The translations under genes and the position numbers were made by a program. Of a stretch of 64,000 nucleotides of DNA, positions 42,706-51,516 are shown one piece after another. This stretch comes from Janthinobacterium sp. Marseille (GTDB taxonomy: Bacteria; Pseudomonadota; Gammaproteobacteria; Burkholderiales; Burkholderiaceae_D), in contig NC_009659.1 in NCBI RefSeq assembly GCF_000013625.1, positions 1,364,001 through 1,428,000 on the forward strand, written 5' to 3'. Positions within the stretch are counted from its first letter, which is position 1; each line of letters starts with the position of its first letter. The notes beneath the pieces are model-generated. The model had not been told where the DNA came from and ran no database searches. It saw nothing but the letters and a program-made list of their open reading frames with translations.

Positions 42706-44085
42706 ATGAGGAAAGACAAGGATGTCCATCCTGTTGATGAAGTGTTGCCGTTAGCCCAGCTAGGCACTTATGGTTTTCAACATGTGTTGGTGATGTATTC
42801 GGCTTGTATTATCGTACCGCTGATTCTCGGTGCAGCGCTGCAACTACCCAAAGACCAGTTGACCCTTATCATCAACGCGGACTTGTTTGCCGCGGGTTTG
42901 GCGACACTCGTGCAGTGCGTGGGCAACCGCTTCTTCGGTATCCGCCTGCCGATCATGATGGGCGTGACCTTCGCCTCGATAACCCCGATGATCGCGATTG
43001 GCCTGAACCCGGGCCTGGGGCTGCCGGGTGTCTATGGTGCAATCATCGTATCCGGCCTGTTCGGTATTCTTTTCGCGCCGGTCATGGGACGCTTGCTGCG
43101 TTTTTTTCCACCGCTGGTAACCGGTACCGTGCTGCTGGTAATCGGTATCAGCCTGATGCGTGTCGGTATCGACTGGTCGGCCGGGGGCCAGCCGGTACTT
43201 GCCGATGGCAATCCCAATCCGGATTACGGTAATCCGGTTTACCTCGGTATTTCCCTCTTACAGCTGATCCTGATCCTGGGCATCAACCGCTTCGCAAAAG
43301 GATTCCTTGCCAATATCGCGGTGCTGCTGGGAGTGTTGGTCGGATTCTTTATCGCCTACTTTCGCGGCGATATCATGCTGGATGGCATACATGAGACGCC
43401 GTGGTTTTCGATGATTACGCCGTTCGCGTTTGGCATGCCGAAATTCGATGTCGTCGCGATTGTTTCCATGTGTCTGGTGATGCTAGTCACGATGGTCGAA
43501 TCGACCGGGATGTTCCTTGCGCTGGGCAAGATGGTTGACCGTCCGACCACGCGTGAAAGCCTGGTACGCGGGCTGCGTTCGGATGGCCTGGGCGCAGTGC
43601 TCGGCGGTGTCTTCAATGCCTTTCCTTATACCTCGTTCTCGCAAAACATCGGACTCGTGACCATGACCGGTGTCAAGAGCCGCTATGTGTGCATGGCCGG
43701 CGCGATGATCCTGATCGGTTTGGGACTTTTCCCGAAGCTGGCCTACATCGTCGCTTCCACCCCGCAATACGTGCTCGGTGCCGCCGGCATGGTGATGTTC
43801 GGCATGGTCATGCTGATGGGCGTACGCATCCTGTCTACCGTCGACTTCGAACGCTCGCGCTACAACCTGCTGATTGTGGCGACGAGTGTCGGCATAGGCA
43901 TGATCCCTATGGTTTCGCCGCGCTACTTTCACCATTTGCCTGACTGGAGCCGCGTATTCACAGAAAGCGGGATTGTCCTGAGCGTATGCAGCGCGCTCAT
44001 TCTCAACATTCTGTTCAACGGCCTCGGTAAAGCCGACGAGGCTGAAATCGTAGCAGCCCGCACAGCGGCGCTGAGCGACAGTTGA
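42706..44085 (+). CDS. NCS2 nucleobase:cation symporter (xanthine/uracil permease family), copy 1
   Basis: A 459-aa inner-membrane transporter with 12-14 predicted helices. It begins with the conserved cytoplasmic tail KDVHPVDEVLPLAQLGTYGFQHVLVMY. The NCS2 substrate motifs are FGMPKFD(V)VAIVSMCLVMLVTMVESTG (helix 8, Glu in TMVESTGM) and TSFSQNIGLVTMTGVKSRYV (NxG motif of helix 10). The sequence resembles the xanthine/uric acid subgroup. The ATG at 42706 is six bases after AAGGAG. It heads a same-strand cluster with an amidohydrolase, a second NCS2 permease and a deaminase. Confidence 0.9.
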   Translation: MRKDKDVHPVDEVLPLAQLGTYGFQHVLVMYSACIIVPLILGAALQLPKDQLTLIINADLFAAGLATLVQCVGNRFFGIRLPIMMGVTFASITPMIAIGLNPGLGLPGVYGAIIVSGLFGILFAPVMGRLLRFFPPLVTGTVLLVIGISLMRVGIDWSAGGQPVLADGNPNPDYGNPVYLGISLLQLILILGINRFAKGFLANIAVLLGVLVGFFIAYFRGDIMLDGIHETPWFSMITPFAFGMPKFDVVAIVSMCLVMLVTMVESTGMFLALGKMVDRPTTRESLVRGLRSDGLGAVLGGVFNAFPYTSFSQNIGLVTMTGVKSRYVCMAGAMILIGLGLFPKLAYIVASTPQYVLGAAGMVMFGMVMLMGVRILSTVDFERSRYNLLIVATSVGIGMIPMVSPRYFHHLPDWSRVFTESGIVLSVCSALILNILFNGLGKADEAEIVAARTAALSDS

Positions 44086-44121
44086 ATAACAAAACCAGCA
44101 AAACAAAAAAGGAAAAACAAA

Positions 44122-45510
44122 ATGACTAGTGAAATCATCAGGGCCGATCTCGTCCTCACCATGGATGCTCACAACACCGTGATCGAAGATGGCGCCGTAT
44201 TGGTCAAGGATGGTCTGATTGCCGATATCGGTCCTGCGCAAGAATTGCTCGCACGCCATCCCTCGCTTACGGTGCGCCGCTTCACCGATCGTTTGTTGAT
44301 GCCGGGATTGGTCAATACCCATTGCCACTCCGGCATGCTCAGGGGCACGGCAGAGGGCTTGCCGGTATGGGATTGGTTGCAGCAATACATAGACCCCATG
44401 CATCGGGTGCTACTACCGGCTGAGGCGCGTTTGTCTTCCATGCTGTGCTACAGCGAAGCCCTGTTGTCCGGCACTACCACGGTGCTTGATATGTGGCGCT
44501 ATATGCACGGCAGTGCAGAGGTAGCCAATGAGCTGGGCATACGCGCAGTACTGGTGCCGTATGTTGCCGAACACCCGGACCATGATTACTTCGAGACCCT
44601 CGACAGCAACGAAGCCTTGATCGAGCGCTGGCACGGCGGTGCGAACGGCCGCATTAGCGTGTGGGTTGGCCTGGAGCATATGTTCTACGCCGAGCCGCAG
44701 GCGTTCAGGCGTATCGCGGATATCTGTAAGGCCAATCAGGTCGGTTTCCATACCCATAGCAATGAAAGCCGCTTTGACGTTGAAGAAACCCTCCGGCGTC
44801 ATGGCATGCGCCCGGTACAGGCGTTGGAAAAGTTCGGCTTGCTTGATGCCCGCAAGGTTTTACTGGCTCATTGCGTGTGGGTCGACGATGACGAGATTGC
44901 GCTGATGGCGCGACGCAATGTAGGCGTGGCACACAATCCGATCAGCAATATGAAGCTGGCATCCGGTGCCGCCCCGATCGAAAAATTGTTGGCGGCAGGC
45001 GTTGCAGTCGGGCTGGGCACCGATGGAGAAAAAGAGAACAACAACCTCGATATGTTTGAGGAAATGAAGGTGTCTTCGCTGCTGGCGAAATTCGCGAACC
45101 TGAATGCATCAGCGCTGGATGCGTGGTCGGTATGCCGCATGGCCACGATAGACGGCGCACGCGCGCTGGGTATGGAGCAACAGATCGGCTCGCTGGAAAT
45201 CGGCAAGGCTGCCGACATCATCGCAGTACGCACCAACACACCGCGGATGACACCGCTCATCACTCGCGGTCCGCTGGCCAATTTGCACCACAACCTGGTG
45301 CATGCCGTGCAAGGTGGTGATGTGGACATGACGATGGTGGCCGGACGTGTGTTGGTCGAGAACGGGCGACTCAGGAATGCCAACCTGGACCTGATGATCA
45401 ATGAAGTCAATGAAACGGCTCCTGAACTGTTTGCCCGCCGAAAAAAATGGCTGGACCAAGCCGGGGTTTCCATCAATGAGCTGGACCGTGTGAAAGCCGT
45501 CTGCCCTTGA
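44122..45510 (+). CDS. Amidohydrolase of the TRZ/ATZ (MtaD-like) deaminase family
   Basis: A 462-aa zinc hydrolase, probably a deaminase of a purine-like or other heterocycle. Metal ligands are visible: HCHSG (HxH, residues ~66-68), HTHSNE (~211), LAHCVW (~250) and the catalytic Asp in GLGTDGEKENNNLDMFEEMK (~299). The usual family motif GTDGxASNNNLD is changed at two positions (EK for xA/S), which may alter substrate choice. Composite N- and C-terminal beta domain. It lies between two nucleobase permeases, which favours a base or base-derivative substrate; the exact one is not assignable. Confidence 0.87.
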   Translation: MTSEIIRADLVLTMDAHNTVIEDGAVLVKDGLIADIGPAQELLARHPSLTVRRFTDRLLMPGLVNTHCHSGMLRGTAEGLPVWDWLQQYIDPMHRVLLPAEARLSSMLCYSEALLSGTTTVLDMWRYMHGSAEVANELGIRAVLVPYVAEHPDHDYFETLDSNEALIERWHGGANGRISVWVGLEHMFYAEPQAFRRIADICKANQVGFHTHSNESRFDVEETLRRHGMRPVQALEKFGLLDARKVLLAHCVWVDDDEIALMARRNVGVAHNPISNMKLASGAAPIEKLLAAGVAVGLGTDGEKENNNLDMFEEMKVSSLLAKFANLNASALDAWSVCRMATIDGARALGMEQQIGSLEIGKAADIIAVRTNTPRMTPLITRGPLANLHHNLVHAVQGGDVDMTMVAGRVLVENGRLRNANLDLMINEVNETAPELFARRKKWLDQAGVSINELDRVKAVCP

Positions 45511-45648
45511 GGAAACCTGCCTGATTCCCCGGACCCGGGGTATTCAACGCTCACCATTCCCGCCAGAAGGCATGGGAGCCAAGTGTTGCCTGAGTCGGCT
45601 AGCGCTGCGGCTCGGGTTCCTGATCCATGAGACAAAAGGGAGATGCAA

Positions 45649-46983
45649 ATGAACACGTATAAGGACGTTCATCCGGTTGATGAAGTGCTGCCGCTACGTC
45701 AGCTCACGACTTACGGTTTGCAGCATGTATTGGTGATGTATGCAGGTGCGGTCGCAGTGCCGCTGATTTTGGGGAGTGTGCTGGGATTGAGTTCCGCCCA
45801 GGTAGTGACGCTGATCAATGCCAACTTGCTGACTTCGGGTATCGCAACGATCCTGCAATGCCTGGGCTTCTGGAAATTCGGTGCACGATTGCCTTTGATC
45901 CAGGGTTGTTCTTTCATCGCGCTGGCACCGATGATCATGATCGGTAAGCAATACGGTTTGCCCAGTGTGTTCGGTGCGGTAATTACTGCAGGTATTGCGA
46001 CCATCTTGCTGGCACCGATTTTCAGTCGCCTGCTACGCTTTTTTCCGCCGGTGGTGATCGGCAGCCTGATCACCATCATCGGCATCTCGCTGATGCCGGC
46101 GGCAGCGATCTGGCTGGGTGGTGGCAATCCCGATGCGCCTGATTTTGGCAGCGTGCCGAATCTCTTGCTGGGCCTGGCGACGATTGCGATTACTTTATTC
46201 ATCTACGCGCGCTTCAAAGGCTTCATCGGCAATCTCTCGGTGCTGTTGGGGCTGATTGGTGGCACTGCGGTCGCGGCCGTATTCGGCTTGACCAACTTCG
46301 CCCATGTCGGGCAAGCGGTATGGTTCGAGGTCAGCCCGCCATTCGCGTTCGGCATGCCGGAGTTCGGGCTTGGCCCCACATTGGTGATGACGCTGGCGAT
46401 GCTGGTGATCATGGCGGAGACCACCGGCAACTGCCTGGCGATTGGCAAGATCGTTGGCAAACCGGCCAATCAGGAAACGCTGGGCAATGCCTTCCGTGCC
46501 GATGGTTTGTCGACCGTCTTCGGCGGCATATTCAACAGCTTTCCCTACAATGCTTTCACACAGAACACAGGCCTGATTGCACTCTCCAATGTGAAGAGTC
46601 GCTATGTGGTCGCCTCTGCCGGCGTCATCATGGTGTTGATGGGATTGTTTCCTAAACTGGGAGCCTTGATCGCTGCGGTGCCGCGGCCGGTACTTGGCGG
46701 TTGCGCCATCGTGATGTTCGGCATGACGACTGTTGCCGGCATCCAGGAGCTGTCGCGCGTCAAGTTCGATGGTAGTCGGAATGCGATCATCGTCGCTGTC
46801 TCGATCAGCATCGGTGTCTTACCGATGTCTTTCCCCGCATTATTCCAGCATGTTGGCGGCACACTCAAACTCGTACTGGAAAGCGGCATCTTCCTTGGTG
46901 CGATTACCGCCGTACTACTCAATATTCTTCTCAATGGAAAAGAGGGGCAAGAGCCGAATCCGGAAGAGACGCAACACAACTGA
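45649..46983 (+). CDS. NCS2 nucleobase:cation symporter, copy 2
   Basis: A 444-aa paralogue of the permease at 42706 with the same opening (KDVHPVDEVLPLRQLTTYGLQHVLVMY). Motifs FGMPEFGLGPTLVMTLAMLVIMAETTG and NAFTQNTGLIALSNVKSRYV match NCS2. Substrate-motif residues differ from copy 1 (AETTGNCL for VESTGMFL; FTQNTGLIALS for FSQNIGLVTMT), so it likely carries another base. The leader before the ATG (GACAAAAGGGAGATGCAAATGA) is nearly identical to that of copy 1, showing a gene duplication. Confidence 0.9.
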   Translation: MNTYKDVHPVDEVLPLRQLTTYGLQHVLVMYAGAVAVPLILGSVLGLSSAQVVTLINANLLTSGIATILQCLGFWKFGARLPLIQGCSFIALAPMIMIGKQYGLPSVFGAVITAGIATILLAPIFSRLLRFFPPVVIGSLITIIGISLMPAAAIWLGGGNPDAPDFGSVPNLLLGLATIAITLFIYARFKGFIGNLSVLLGLIGGTAVAAVFGLTNFAHVGQAVWFEVSPPFAFGMPEFGLGPTLVMTLAMLVIMAETTGNCLAIGKIVGKPANQETLGNAFRADGLSTVFGGIFNSFPYNAFTQNTGLIALSNVKSRYVVASAGVIMVLMGLFPKLGALIAAVPRPVLGGCAIVMFGMTTVAGIQELSRVKFDGSRNAIIVAVSISIGVLPMSFPALFQHVGGTLKLVLESGIFLGAITAVLLNILLNGKEGQEPNPEETQHN

Positions 46984-47040
46984 GGCATACGGCGGCAGGC
47001 AAGAATCCTTTGATCAATCAACCTTTAGCAGGAGCATGTA

Positions 47041-47550
47041 ATGAATAGTGGTATCAACACCGAAACTTCAAAACTCTCTACCCGTGATCTGGAACTATTG
47101 CGGCAATCGATCGCTTTGTCAGAAGAGTCGAAGCAGCGCGGCCGTCATCCGTTTGCGGCGTTGGTGGCAGATGAACATGGCAATGTCATTGTCACCGCCG
47201 GCAATAACTCAATGCCACCGGAAGGTGATCCGACCCAGCATGCCGAGCTGCTTGCTGCCGCACGCGCCGCGCAAAAGCTAAGCCCGGAACAGCTCGCCAA
47301 AAGCACGCTCTACACCAGTGCCGAGCCGTGCTGCATGTGTTCCGGTGCGATCTACTGGACCGGTATCGGTCGCGTGGTGTATGCCTTGTCCGAACATAAT
47401 TTGCTGGGCCTGACCGGCGACCATCCGGAAAACCCGACTTTCTCACTTCCGTGCCGTGAAGTATTCGTGCGCGGCCAGCGTCAGGTGGAAGTGGTGGGGC
47501 CGCTGCTGGAGGACGAGGCTGCCAAGGCGCATGAGGGATTTTGGAAATAA
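47041..47550 (+). CDS. Zinc-dependent cytidine/guanine deaminase-family protein
   Basis: A 169-aa enzyme of the CDA/TadA fold. The zinc site is HAELLAAARAA (His and catalytic Glu, residues ~62-64) and PCCMCSGAIYW (two Cys, ~97-100). The W after AIY and the length fit free-base deaminases such as guanine deaminase rather than TadA. The C-terminus (LLGLTGDHPENPTFSLPCREVF) is of a subgroup with no well-known substrate. It is last gene of the nucleobase cluster, 57 bp after permease 2, followed by a terminator. A guanine- or pyrimidine-base deaminase is the best guess. Confidence 0.85.
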   Translation: MNSGINTETSKLSTRDLELLRQSIALSEESKQRGRHPFAALVADEHGNVIVTAGNNSMPPEGDPTQHAELLAAARAAQKLSPEQLAKSTLYTSAEPCCMCSGAIYWTGIGRVVYALSEHNLLGLTGDHPENPTFSLPCREVFVRGQRQVEVVGPLLEDEAAKAHEGFWK

Positions 47551-47561
47551 GGAAGCAAAGA

Positions 47562-47597
47562 AAGGGCTCGGTTATAAAGACCGGGCCCTTCGATTTT
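47562..47597. terminator. Terminator of the nucleobase cluster
   Basis: Stem AAGGGCTCGGT/ACCGGGCCCTT (47562-47590, one T-G pair) followed by CGATTTTT, 12 bp past the deaminase stop. The convergent membrane-protein gene ends 18 bp further. Confidence 0.72.
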
Positions 47598-47615
47598 TGA
47601 ACTCTGTCTACAAGC

Positions 47616-48110
47616 TTAGGAAGGATATACAGCCGCTTTATTCTTTTTGCGCAGCGATATTATTTGCGCAGTCACACCGACGATAAGGATGACGAAAATG
47701 CTGCCAAGGGCTCCGAGCAGAAGCGGGGACTTTGGATCGGTTACGAATGGATGTCCATCCGGCACGCGGCGCAAGGTCTCGCTTACAGTCGGAACCATCA
47801 ACAAGAAAGCAGTAAGGCTGAGGCAAATCGTTTCGATGTAAACGGCGGCCCTGCCGATAGATGTAACGCGTGCTATGCCATAACCGGTCAGCAAAAACAG
47901 GAGCGTCGCAAGCGCAATGCCGTAACTCACGGGCTGGTGCGCAACGAGGAACACCGTAGTCGCGCCTATCAGCATCGAAATAAAGTAGGCAGTGCCCGCA
48001 CCATTACGCGGTGTAATCCGGCCATAGCGTACAAACATATACAGGGCCAGAGGTATGGCAGGCAAGCTGCCTAATGTGTGTAACCAACCCAGCGGTGATA
48101 TTCCAAACAT
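47616..48110 (-). CDS. Small multi-pass membrane protein under TetR control
   Basis: Not recognised. It is a 164-aa protein with five hydrophobic helices (residues ~8-27, 41-60, 62-83, 89-108, 128-152) and almost no loops, ending in a basic tail (SLRKKNKAAVYPS). AAAGGA lies upstream of the ATG. A palindrome 66 bp upstream matches one in front of the adjacent TetR gene, so the two genes appear to form one regulated unit. A transport or membrane-stress role is possible but unsupported. Confidence 0.8.
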   Translation of the reverse strand: MFGISPLGWLHTLGSLPAIPLALYMFVRYGRITPRNGAGTAYFISMLIGATTVFLVAHQPVSYGIALATLLFLLTGYGIARVTSIGRAAVYIETICLSLTAFLLMVPTVSETLRRVPDGHPFVTDPKSPLLLGALGSIFVILIVGVTAQIISLRKKNKAAVYPS

Positions 48111-48175
48111 GATGATTCCTTTCGTCTGTTGAGCAAATGATGCAACTGTTTAAAAAATTAATTCACTTAATAAAA

Positions 48176-48193
48176 CTCTCTACTAGTAGGTAG
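48176..48193. promoter_or_regulatory. TetR operator 1
   Basis: CTCTC-TACTAGTA-GGTAG shares the core TACTAGTAGGTAG with the site at 48824-48841. It lies upstream of the membrane-protein gene, inside its likely promoter. Confidence 0.6.
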
Positions 48194-48204
48194 GCTAAAA
48201 GGTA

Positions 48205-48232
48205 AAATTTAACCCGGCAAACTATTGCCGGG
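48205..48232 (-). terminator. Terminator of the TetR gene
   Basis: Stem CCCGGCAA/TTGCCGGG (48213-48220, 48225-48232) with a 4-nt loop, followed on the minus strand by TTAAATTTT, directly after the stop codon. Confidence 0.7.
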
Positions 48233-48234
48233 CT

Positions 48235-48813
48235 TCAGGCTTCCAGCAGGCGCTGCAACAAAGGTTGAGTAATTACTCCGAAGATCTTCGCATCCTTGTA
48301 AGCACGCGCCGAGAGCATGGCGCCATGTACAGTGGCCATGAAGCCTTCCGCTTCGTCCTTGGCTGACGCAGTCAGCCGTATGCTGCCATTTGCCACGCCG
48401 CGTTCCAGCACCAGGGTCAACCAATCCGAGAGGGTGCGGAAATGGGCGCTTACTTCAAGCGCGACTTCTTCCGGGAGGGCCGGCAATTGGGTCGCGAGCA
48501 ATGCGCATATACAAAATGGGGCAGTGCCGTCGGTGATACAGGATTCCCAATACTGGATGTAAGCGCGCAACTGTTCAACCGGTTCCGGCACGTTACGCTC
48601 CAATTCCGCCATACCCAGCTGGACTTCCCATCGGTAATTAACGATGAGTGTCCGCACCAGGTTCGATTTGGTCGGGAAATGATGATGAATCGTTGCGTTG
48701 CGTACTCCAACCACCTTGGAAATATCGGCGTAGCTGAAACCGTTATAACCGCCGGCAACGATCAGTGACCGGGCACAATTAATGATTTCTTCGGATGTGT
48801 TGTTGGCTTTCAT
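48235..48813 (-). CDS. TetR-family repressor
   Basis: A 192-aa regulator. The N-terminal helix-turn-helix is IINCARSLIVAGGYNGFSYADISKVVGVRNATIHHHFPTKSNLVRTL compressed into residues ~9-55. The C-terminal ligand domain contains two cysteines (CITDGTAPFCICALLA) and resembles AcrR/NemR-like C-terminal domains. The start at 48813 (MKANNTS) excludes an upstream extension that would run through the operator. Two matching palindromes, one before this gene and one before the membrane-protein gene, indicate autoregulation plus control of that gene. Confidence 0.88.
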   Translation of the reverse strand: MKANNTSEEIINCARSLIVAGGYNGFSYADISKVVGVRNATIHHHFPTKSNLVRTLIVNYRWEVQLGMAELERNVPEPVEQLRAYIQYWESCITDGTAPFCICALLATQLPALPEEVALEVSAHFRTLSDWLTLVLERGVANGSIRLTASAKDEAEGFMATVHGAMLSARAYKDAKIFGVITQPLLQRLLEA

Positions 48814-48823
48814 TTCAAGCACT

Positions 48824-48841
48824 CTACATACTAGTAGGTAG
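48824..48841. promoter_or_regulatory. TetR operator 2
   Basis: Near-perfect palindrome CTACATACTAGTAGGTAG, 11 bp upstream of the TetR start codon, matching operator 1 in 14-15 of 18 positions. Confidence 0.65.
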
Positions 48842-48934
48842 CTTGTCAAGGCAGGGATTGCGCTTCATTTTGTACGGGCTGGGCAAGATGGATGACAAAT
48901 TGACTACTTTTGGCCGGAACAACTCGTTGTTATA

Positions 48935-49882
48935 TCAATGCGAAGACACATAGATGGAATCCGGATCGGCGTCGGGCAAGGAAAAGGCCTGTTTCATGCG
49001 TTCGACCTCATCGACCGGGCTTCGTCCAAACAGGCGTTTGAATTCGCGACTGAATTGCGATGCGCTTTCATAGCCGACGAGCAAACAGGCTGTTGCGGCG
49101 GTTAATCCATTTCGCGCCATCAGCAGACGGGCCTGATGCAGGCGCGTCGACTTTAGATATTGCATAGGCGAAGTCTTTGTCACGTGTTTGAAGTGGGCAT
49201 GAAACGATGGTGCACTCATCCCCGCTTCGTGCGCAAGCAGTTCGACATCAAGCTTATCGCTGTATGACATGTGTATTTTCTTGATCGCCCTGGCGACTTT
49301 GCCAAACTGGCCTTCGTTGACAAGTGCTGCGCGCATGGAAGCGCCTTGTTCGCCGGTCAATACGCGCAGGTAAATTTCTTTCACGAGCGCATTACCCAGG
49401 ATCTTTGCCTCAATCGGCTGGTCCATCGCTTCCAGAAATCGTAATACCGACGCTGCCATTCTTTCGTCCATTGCGGTGGCAAACATTCCCTGTGGCCTTG
49501 CATCCGTCGCGTCAACTCCTTCCAGCTGTAGCAGCAGATCGGCCAGCACCTGGAAATCAAGTCGGAAGTAGATCGCGAGTAAAGGCTCCTTCTCGCTGGC
49601 ATCGGTTTCCATCGTAAAAGGCACCGGTACCGACACCGCCAGATAGTGTTGTGCATCGTAGACGTAAGTTAGCTCGCCGAGAAATCCACGCTTGCGACCC
49701 TGGCACACCACGACTATTCCCGGTTCATACAAAACCGGCGTGACACTCATGGGGCGATTTGAGCGCAGGAACCTGACGTCCGGTAGGTGCGACAGATTGT
49801 AGCCTTCGTTCGGCGCGAGCCTGCTTAGCAGGGTCGCCATCTGCTGATGCTGCCGTTTGCCGGTTTTGCTTGCGTGCTTCAT
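48935..49882 (-). CDS. AraC-family transcriptional regulator
   Basis: A 315-aa regulator. The N-terminal AraC-N type domain spans ~25-170 (PVLYEPGIVVVCQGRKRGFLG, YLAVSVPVPF). The C-terminal double helix-turn-helix spans ~205-300 (LDVELLAHEAGMSAPSFHAHFK and ACLLVGYESASQFSREFKRLFGRSP). It is divergent from the SDR gene at 50073 with a 190-bp gap, a common arrangement in which such regulators activate an adjacent oxidoreductase. The inducer is unknown. Confidence 0.9.
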   Translation of the reverse strand: MKHASKTGKRQHQQMATLLSRLAPNEGYNLSHLPDVRFLRSNRPMSVTPVLYEPGIVVVCQGRKRGFLGELTYVYDAQHYLAVSVPVPFTMETDASEKEPLLAIYFRLDFQVLADLLLQLEGVDATDARPQGMFATAMDERMAASVLRFLEAMDQPIEAKILGNALVKEIYLRVLTGEQGASMRAALVNEGQFGKVARAIKKIHMSYSDKLDVELLAHEAGMSAPSFHAHFKHVTKTSPMQYLKSTRLHQARLLMARNGLTAATACLLVGYESASQFSREFKRLFGRSPVDEVERMKQAFSLPDADPDSIYVSSH

Positions 49883-50072
49883 GTGCCTGCAATCGTTGTC
49901 GAAGTATTCTGTGAATTATAGCGTTTCATAGCTTTAGGCAAGGATGGCATGTGAATCGGCATTTCCATGACCTGCACGCAGACTTACCATTTCGATACCC
50001 CAAACAACTCTTGTTTGCGATCAGGCTGCTTGCTGAGCAGTAAGAAAAAATAAACATTGAAGGAATAAACTC

Positions 50073-50921
50073 ATGGCTAACACGACCAAGATGAATTTGT
50101 TAATCACAGGTGTCAGTTCCGGTTTCGGCCGCGCATTTGCCGAGACGGCCTTGCGCGAAGGGCATACGGTCATTGGTACGGTACGCAATGATGCGGCGAA
50201 AAGGGATTTTGAGGATTTGGCAATCGGCCGGGCAATTGGCGTTGTGCTGGATGTGACGGATTTTTCAGCGATCGATGCTGCTGTCGCATCAGCAAGCAGT
50301 AAGGTCGGGCCGGTTGACGTCCTGGTTAACAATGCCGGCTACGGGCATGAAGGAATACTGGAAGAGTCGCCGCTGGAGGAGATGCGACATCAGTTCGATG
50401 TGAATGTGTTTGGTGCTGTTGCAATGATCAAGGCAGTCTTGCCGTCGATGCGTGCACGTCGTACCGGCCACATCATCAATATCACGTCGATGGGCGGCTT
50501 TATCACGATGCCCGGGATTGCATACTACTGCGGCAGTAAATTCGCACTGGAAGGTATCTCGGAGACGCTGGCAAAGGAAGTGGCGGGTTTCGGTATCAAG
50601 GTGACTGCGGTCGCGCCAGGTTCTTTCCGTACCGATTGGGCCGGGCGCTCAATGGTGCGTTCATCGCGCAGCATTGCTGATTACGATAAATTGATCGATC
50701 CGATTCGTGCTGCGCGCCAGGAAAAAAGCGGACATCAGATCGGCAATCCACTGCAGGCTGCACAAGTGTTGCTAAGCATTGCAAACTCTCCTGATGCGCC
50801 GGTGCATCTGCTGCTCGGCAGCGACGCGGTGAAATTGGTCAGGGAGAAAATTGCGGTGTTGTCCGGCGAGATATCCGCATGGGAAGAGGTATCAATGTCG
50901 ACGGACTTTCAACAAGGGTGA
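50073..50921 (+). CDS. Short-chain dehydrogenase/reductase
   Basis: A 282-aa classical SDR. The nucleotide motif TGVSSGFGRAFA is at residues ~9-20, VNNAGYGHEG near 88, the catalytic Ser in ITSMGG near 140, and Tyr-x3-Lys in YYCGSKFALEG near 153-157. A basic residue pattern after beta-2 (TVRNDAAKRD) suggests NADP. The substrate is unknown. Likely regulated by the divergent AraC-type protein. Confidence 0.92.
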   Translation: MANTTKMNLLITGVSSGFGRAFAETALREGHTVIGTVRNDAAKRDFEDLAIGRAIGVVLDVTDFSAIDAAVASASSKVGPVDVLVNNAGYGHEGILEESPLEEMRHQFDVNVFGAVAMIKAVLPSMRARRTGHIINITSMGGFITMPGIAYYCGSKFALEGISETLAKEVAGFGIKVTAVAPGSFRTDWAGRSMVRSSRSIADYDKLIDPIRAARQEKSGHQIGNPLQAAQVLLSIANSPDAPVHLLLGSDAVKLVREKIAVLSGEISAWEEVSMSTDFQQG

Positions 50922-50985
50922 TAAGTCTTGAGCTGGTTGGCTTGAAAGGAGTGTGATCGTGCTTATCGGCAGGCGCTCAAGCCAA

Positions 50986-51210
50986 TTATGCTTTGGGGAA
51001 TAAGACTGTTGGTTTCGGTTGGAATTCCTTGTACACATCCCTATAGCAATCACGGATGAATTGCATATCTGTATCGCCTATCGCTTGCAGATCGTAACCA
51101 AAGGGTTTTTGCACAAGCTCAACGGCATAGTCCGGGTGACTGCCGGGGCGCTGCGGATCTGCCGCAAGTGCGTTAATTTTATCGGTGAATTCCTGAGGTG
51201 TGATTTCCAT
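50986..51210 (-). CDS. Small hypothetical protein
   Basis: Not recognised. It is a 74-aa soluble, mildly acidic protein beginning MEITPQEFTDKINALAADPQ and ending PTVLFPKA, with one aromatic/acidic stretch (MQFIRDCYRDVYKEF). GAAAG lies upstream of the ATG at 51210. Codon use looks gene-like, whereas the overlapping plus-strand frames do not. It is an isolated gene between the SDR gene and tRNA-Asn. Confidence 0.6.
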   Translation of the reverse strand: MEITPQEFTDKINALAADPQRPGSHPDYAVELVQKPFGYDLQAIGDTDMQFIRDCYRDVYKEFQPKPTVLFPKA

Positions 51211-51385
51211 GGATGCTTTCGTATGATTTGCTGGAAAGAGAACCGCGGCTGCGAAGGGGAGGAGTCTACATCATGGTGACCGGATGTGCGTTGACTTGGA
51301 ATGATGCGGGATTCTTTGATGCGCGGATAGATTTCGGTGAAGAGGAAGAATATTGGACAGTGTCTAATATCGAAGTGCATCAGAC

Positions 51386-51420
51386 AAAAGAAAAGGGCCT
51401 AGTTTTTCAACTAGGCCCTT
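51386..51420 (-). terminator. Terminator of tRNA-Asn
   Basis: A 12-bp stem AAGGGCCTAGTT/AACTAGGCCCTT (51393-51404, 51409-51420) with a 4-nt loop. On the minus strand it is followed by TTCTTTTG. It starts 9 bp after the tRNA 3' end. Confidence 0.8.
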
Positions 51421-51429
51421 CATATTCTG

Positions 51430-51505
51430 TGGCTCCCCGACCTGGACTCGAACCAGGGACCTGCGGATTAACAGTCCGTCGCTCTACCGACTGAGCTATC
51501 AGGGA
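51430..51505 (-). tRNA. tRNA-Asn (anticodon GUU)
   Basis: Complete 76-nt cloverleaf on the minus strand. The acceptor is TCCCTGA with TCGGGGA, the D-arm AGCTCAGTCGGTAGAGC, anticodon stem CGGA/TCCG with loop CTGTTAA (anticodon GTT) and T-arm GGTTCGAGTCC. CCA is encoded (51430-51432 complement). It reads AAC and AAU codons. Confidence 0.97.
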
Positions 51506-51516
51506 ACAGAAGCGAG

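Noticed and set aside
51213..51494. A 93-codon plus-strand frame ending over tRNA-Asn
   Set aside because: Its C-terminus (PRPGLEPGTCGLTVRRSTD) is the well-known false translation of a tRNA gene read backwards.
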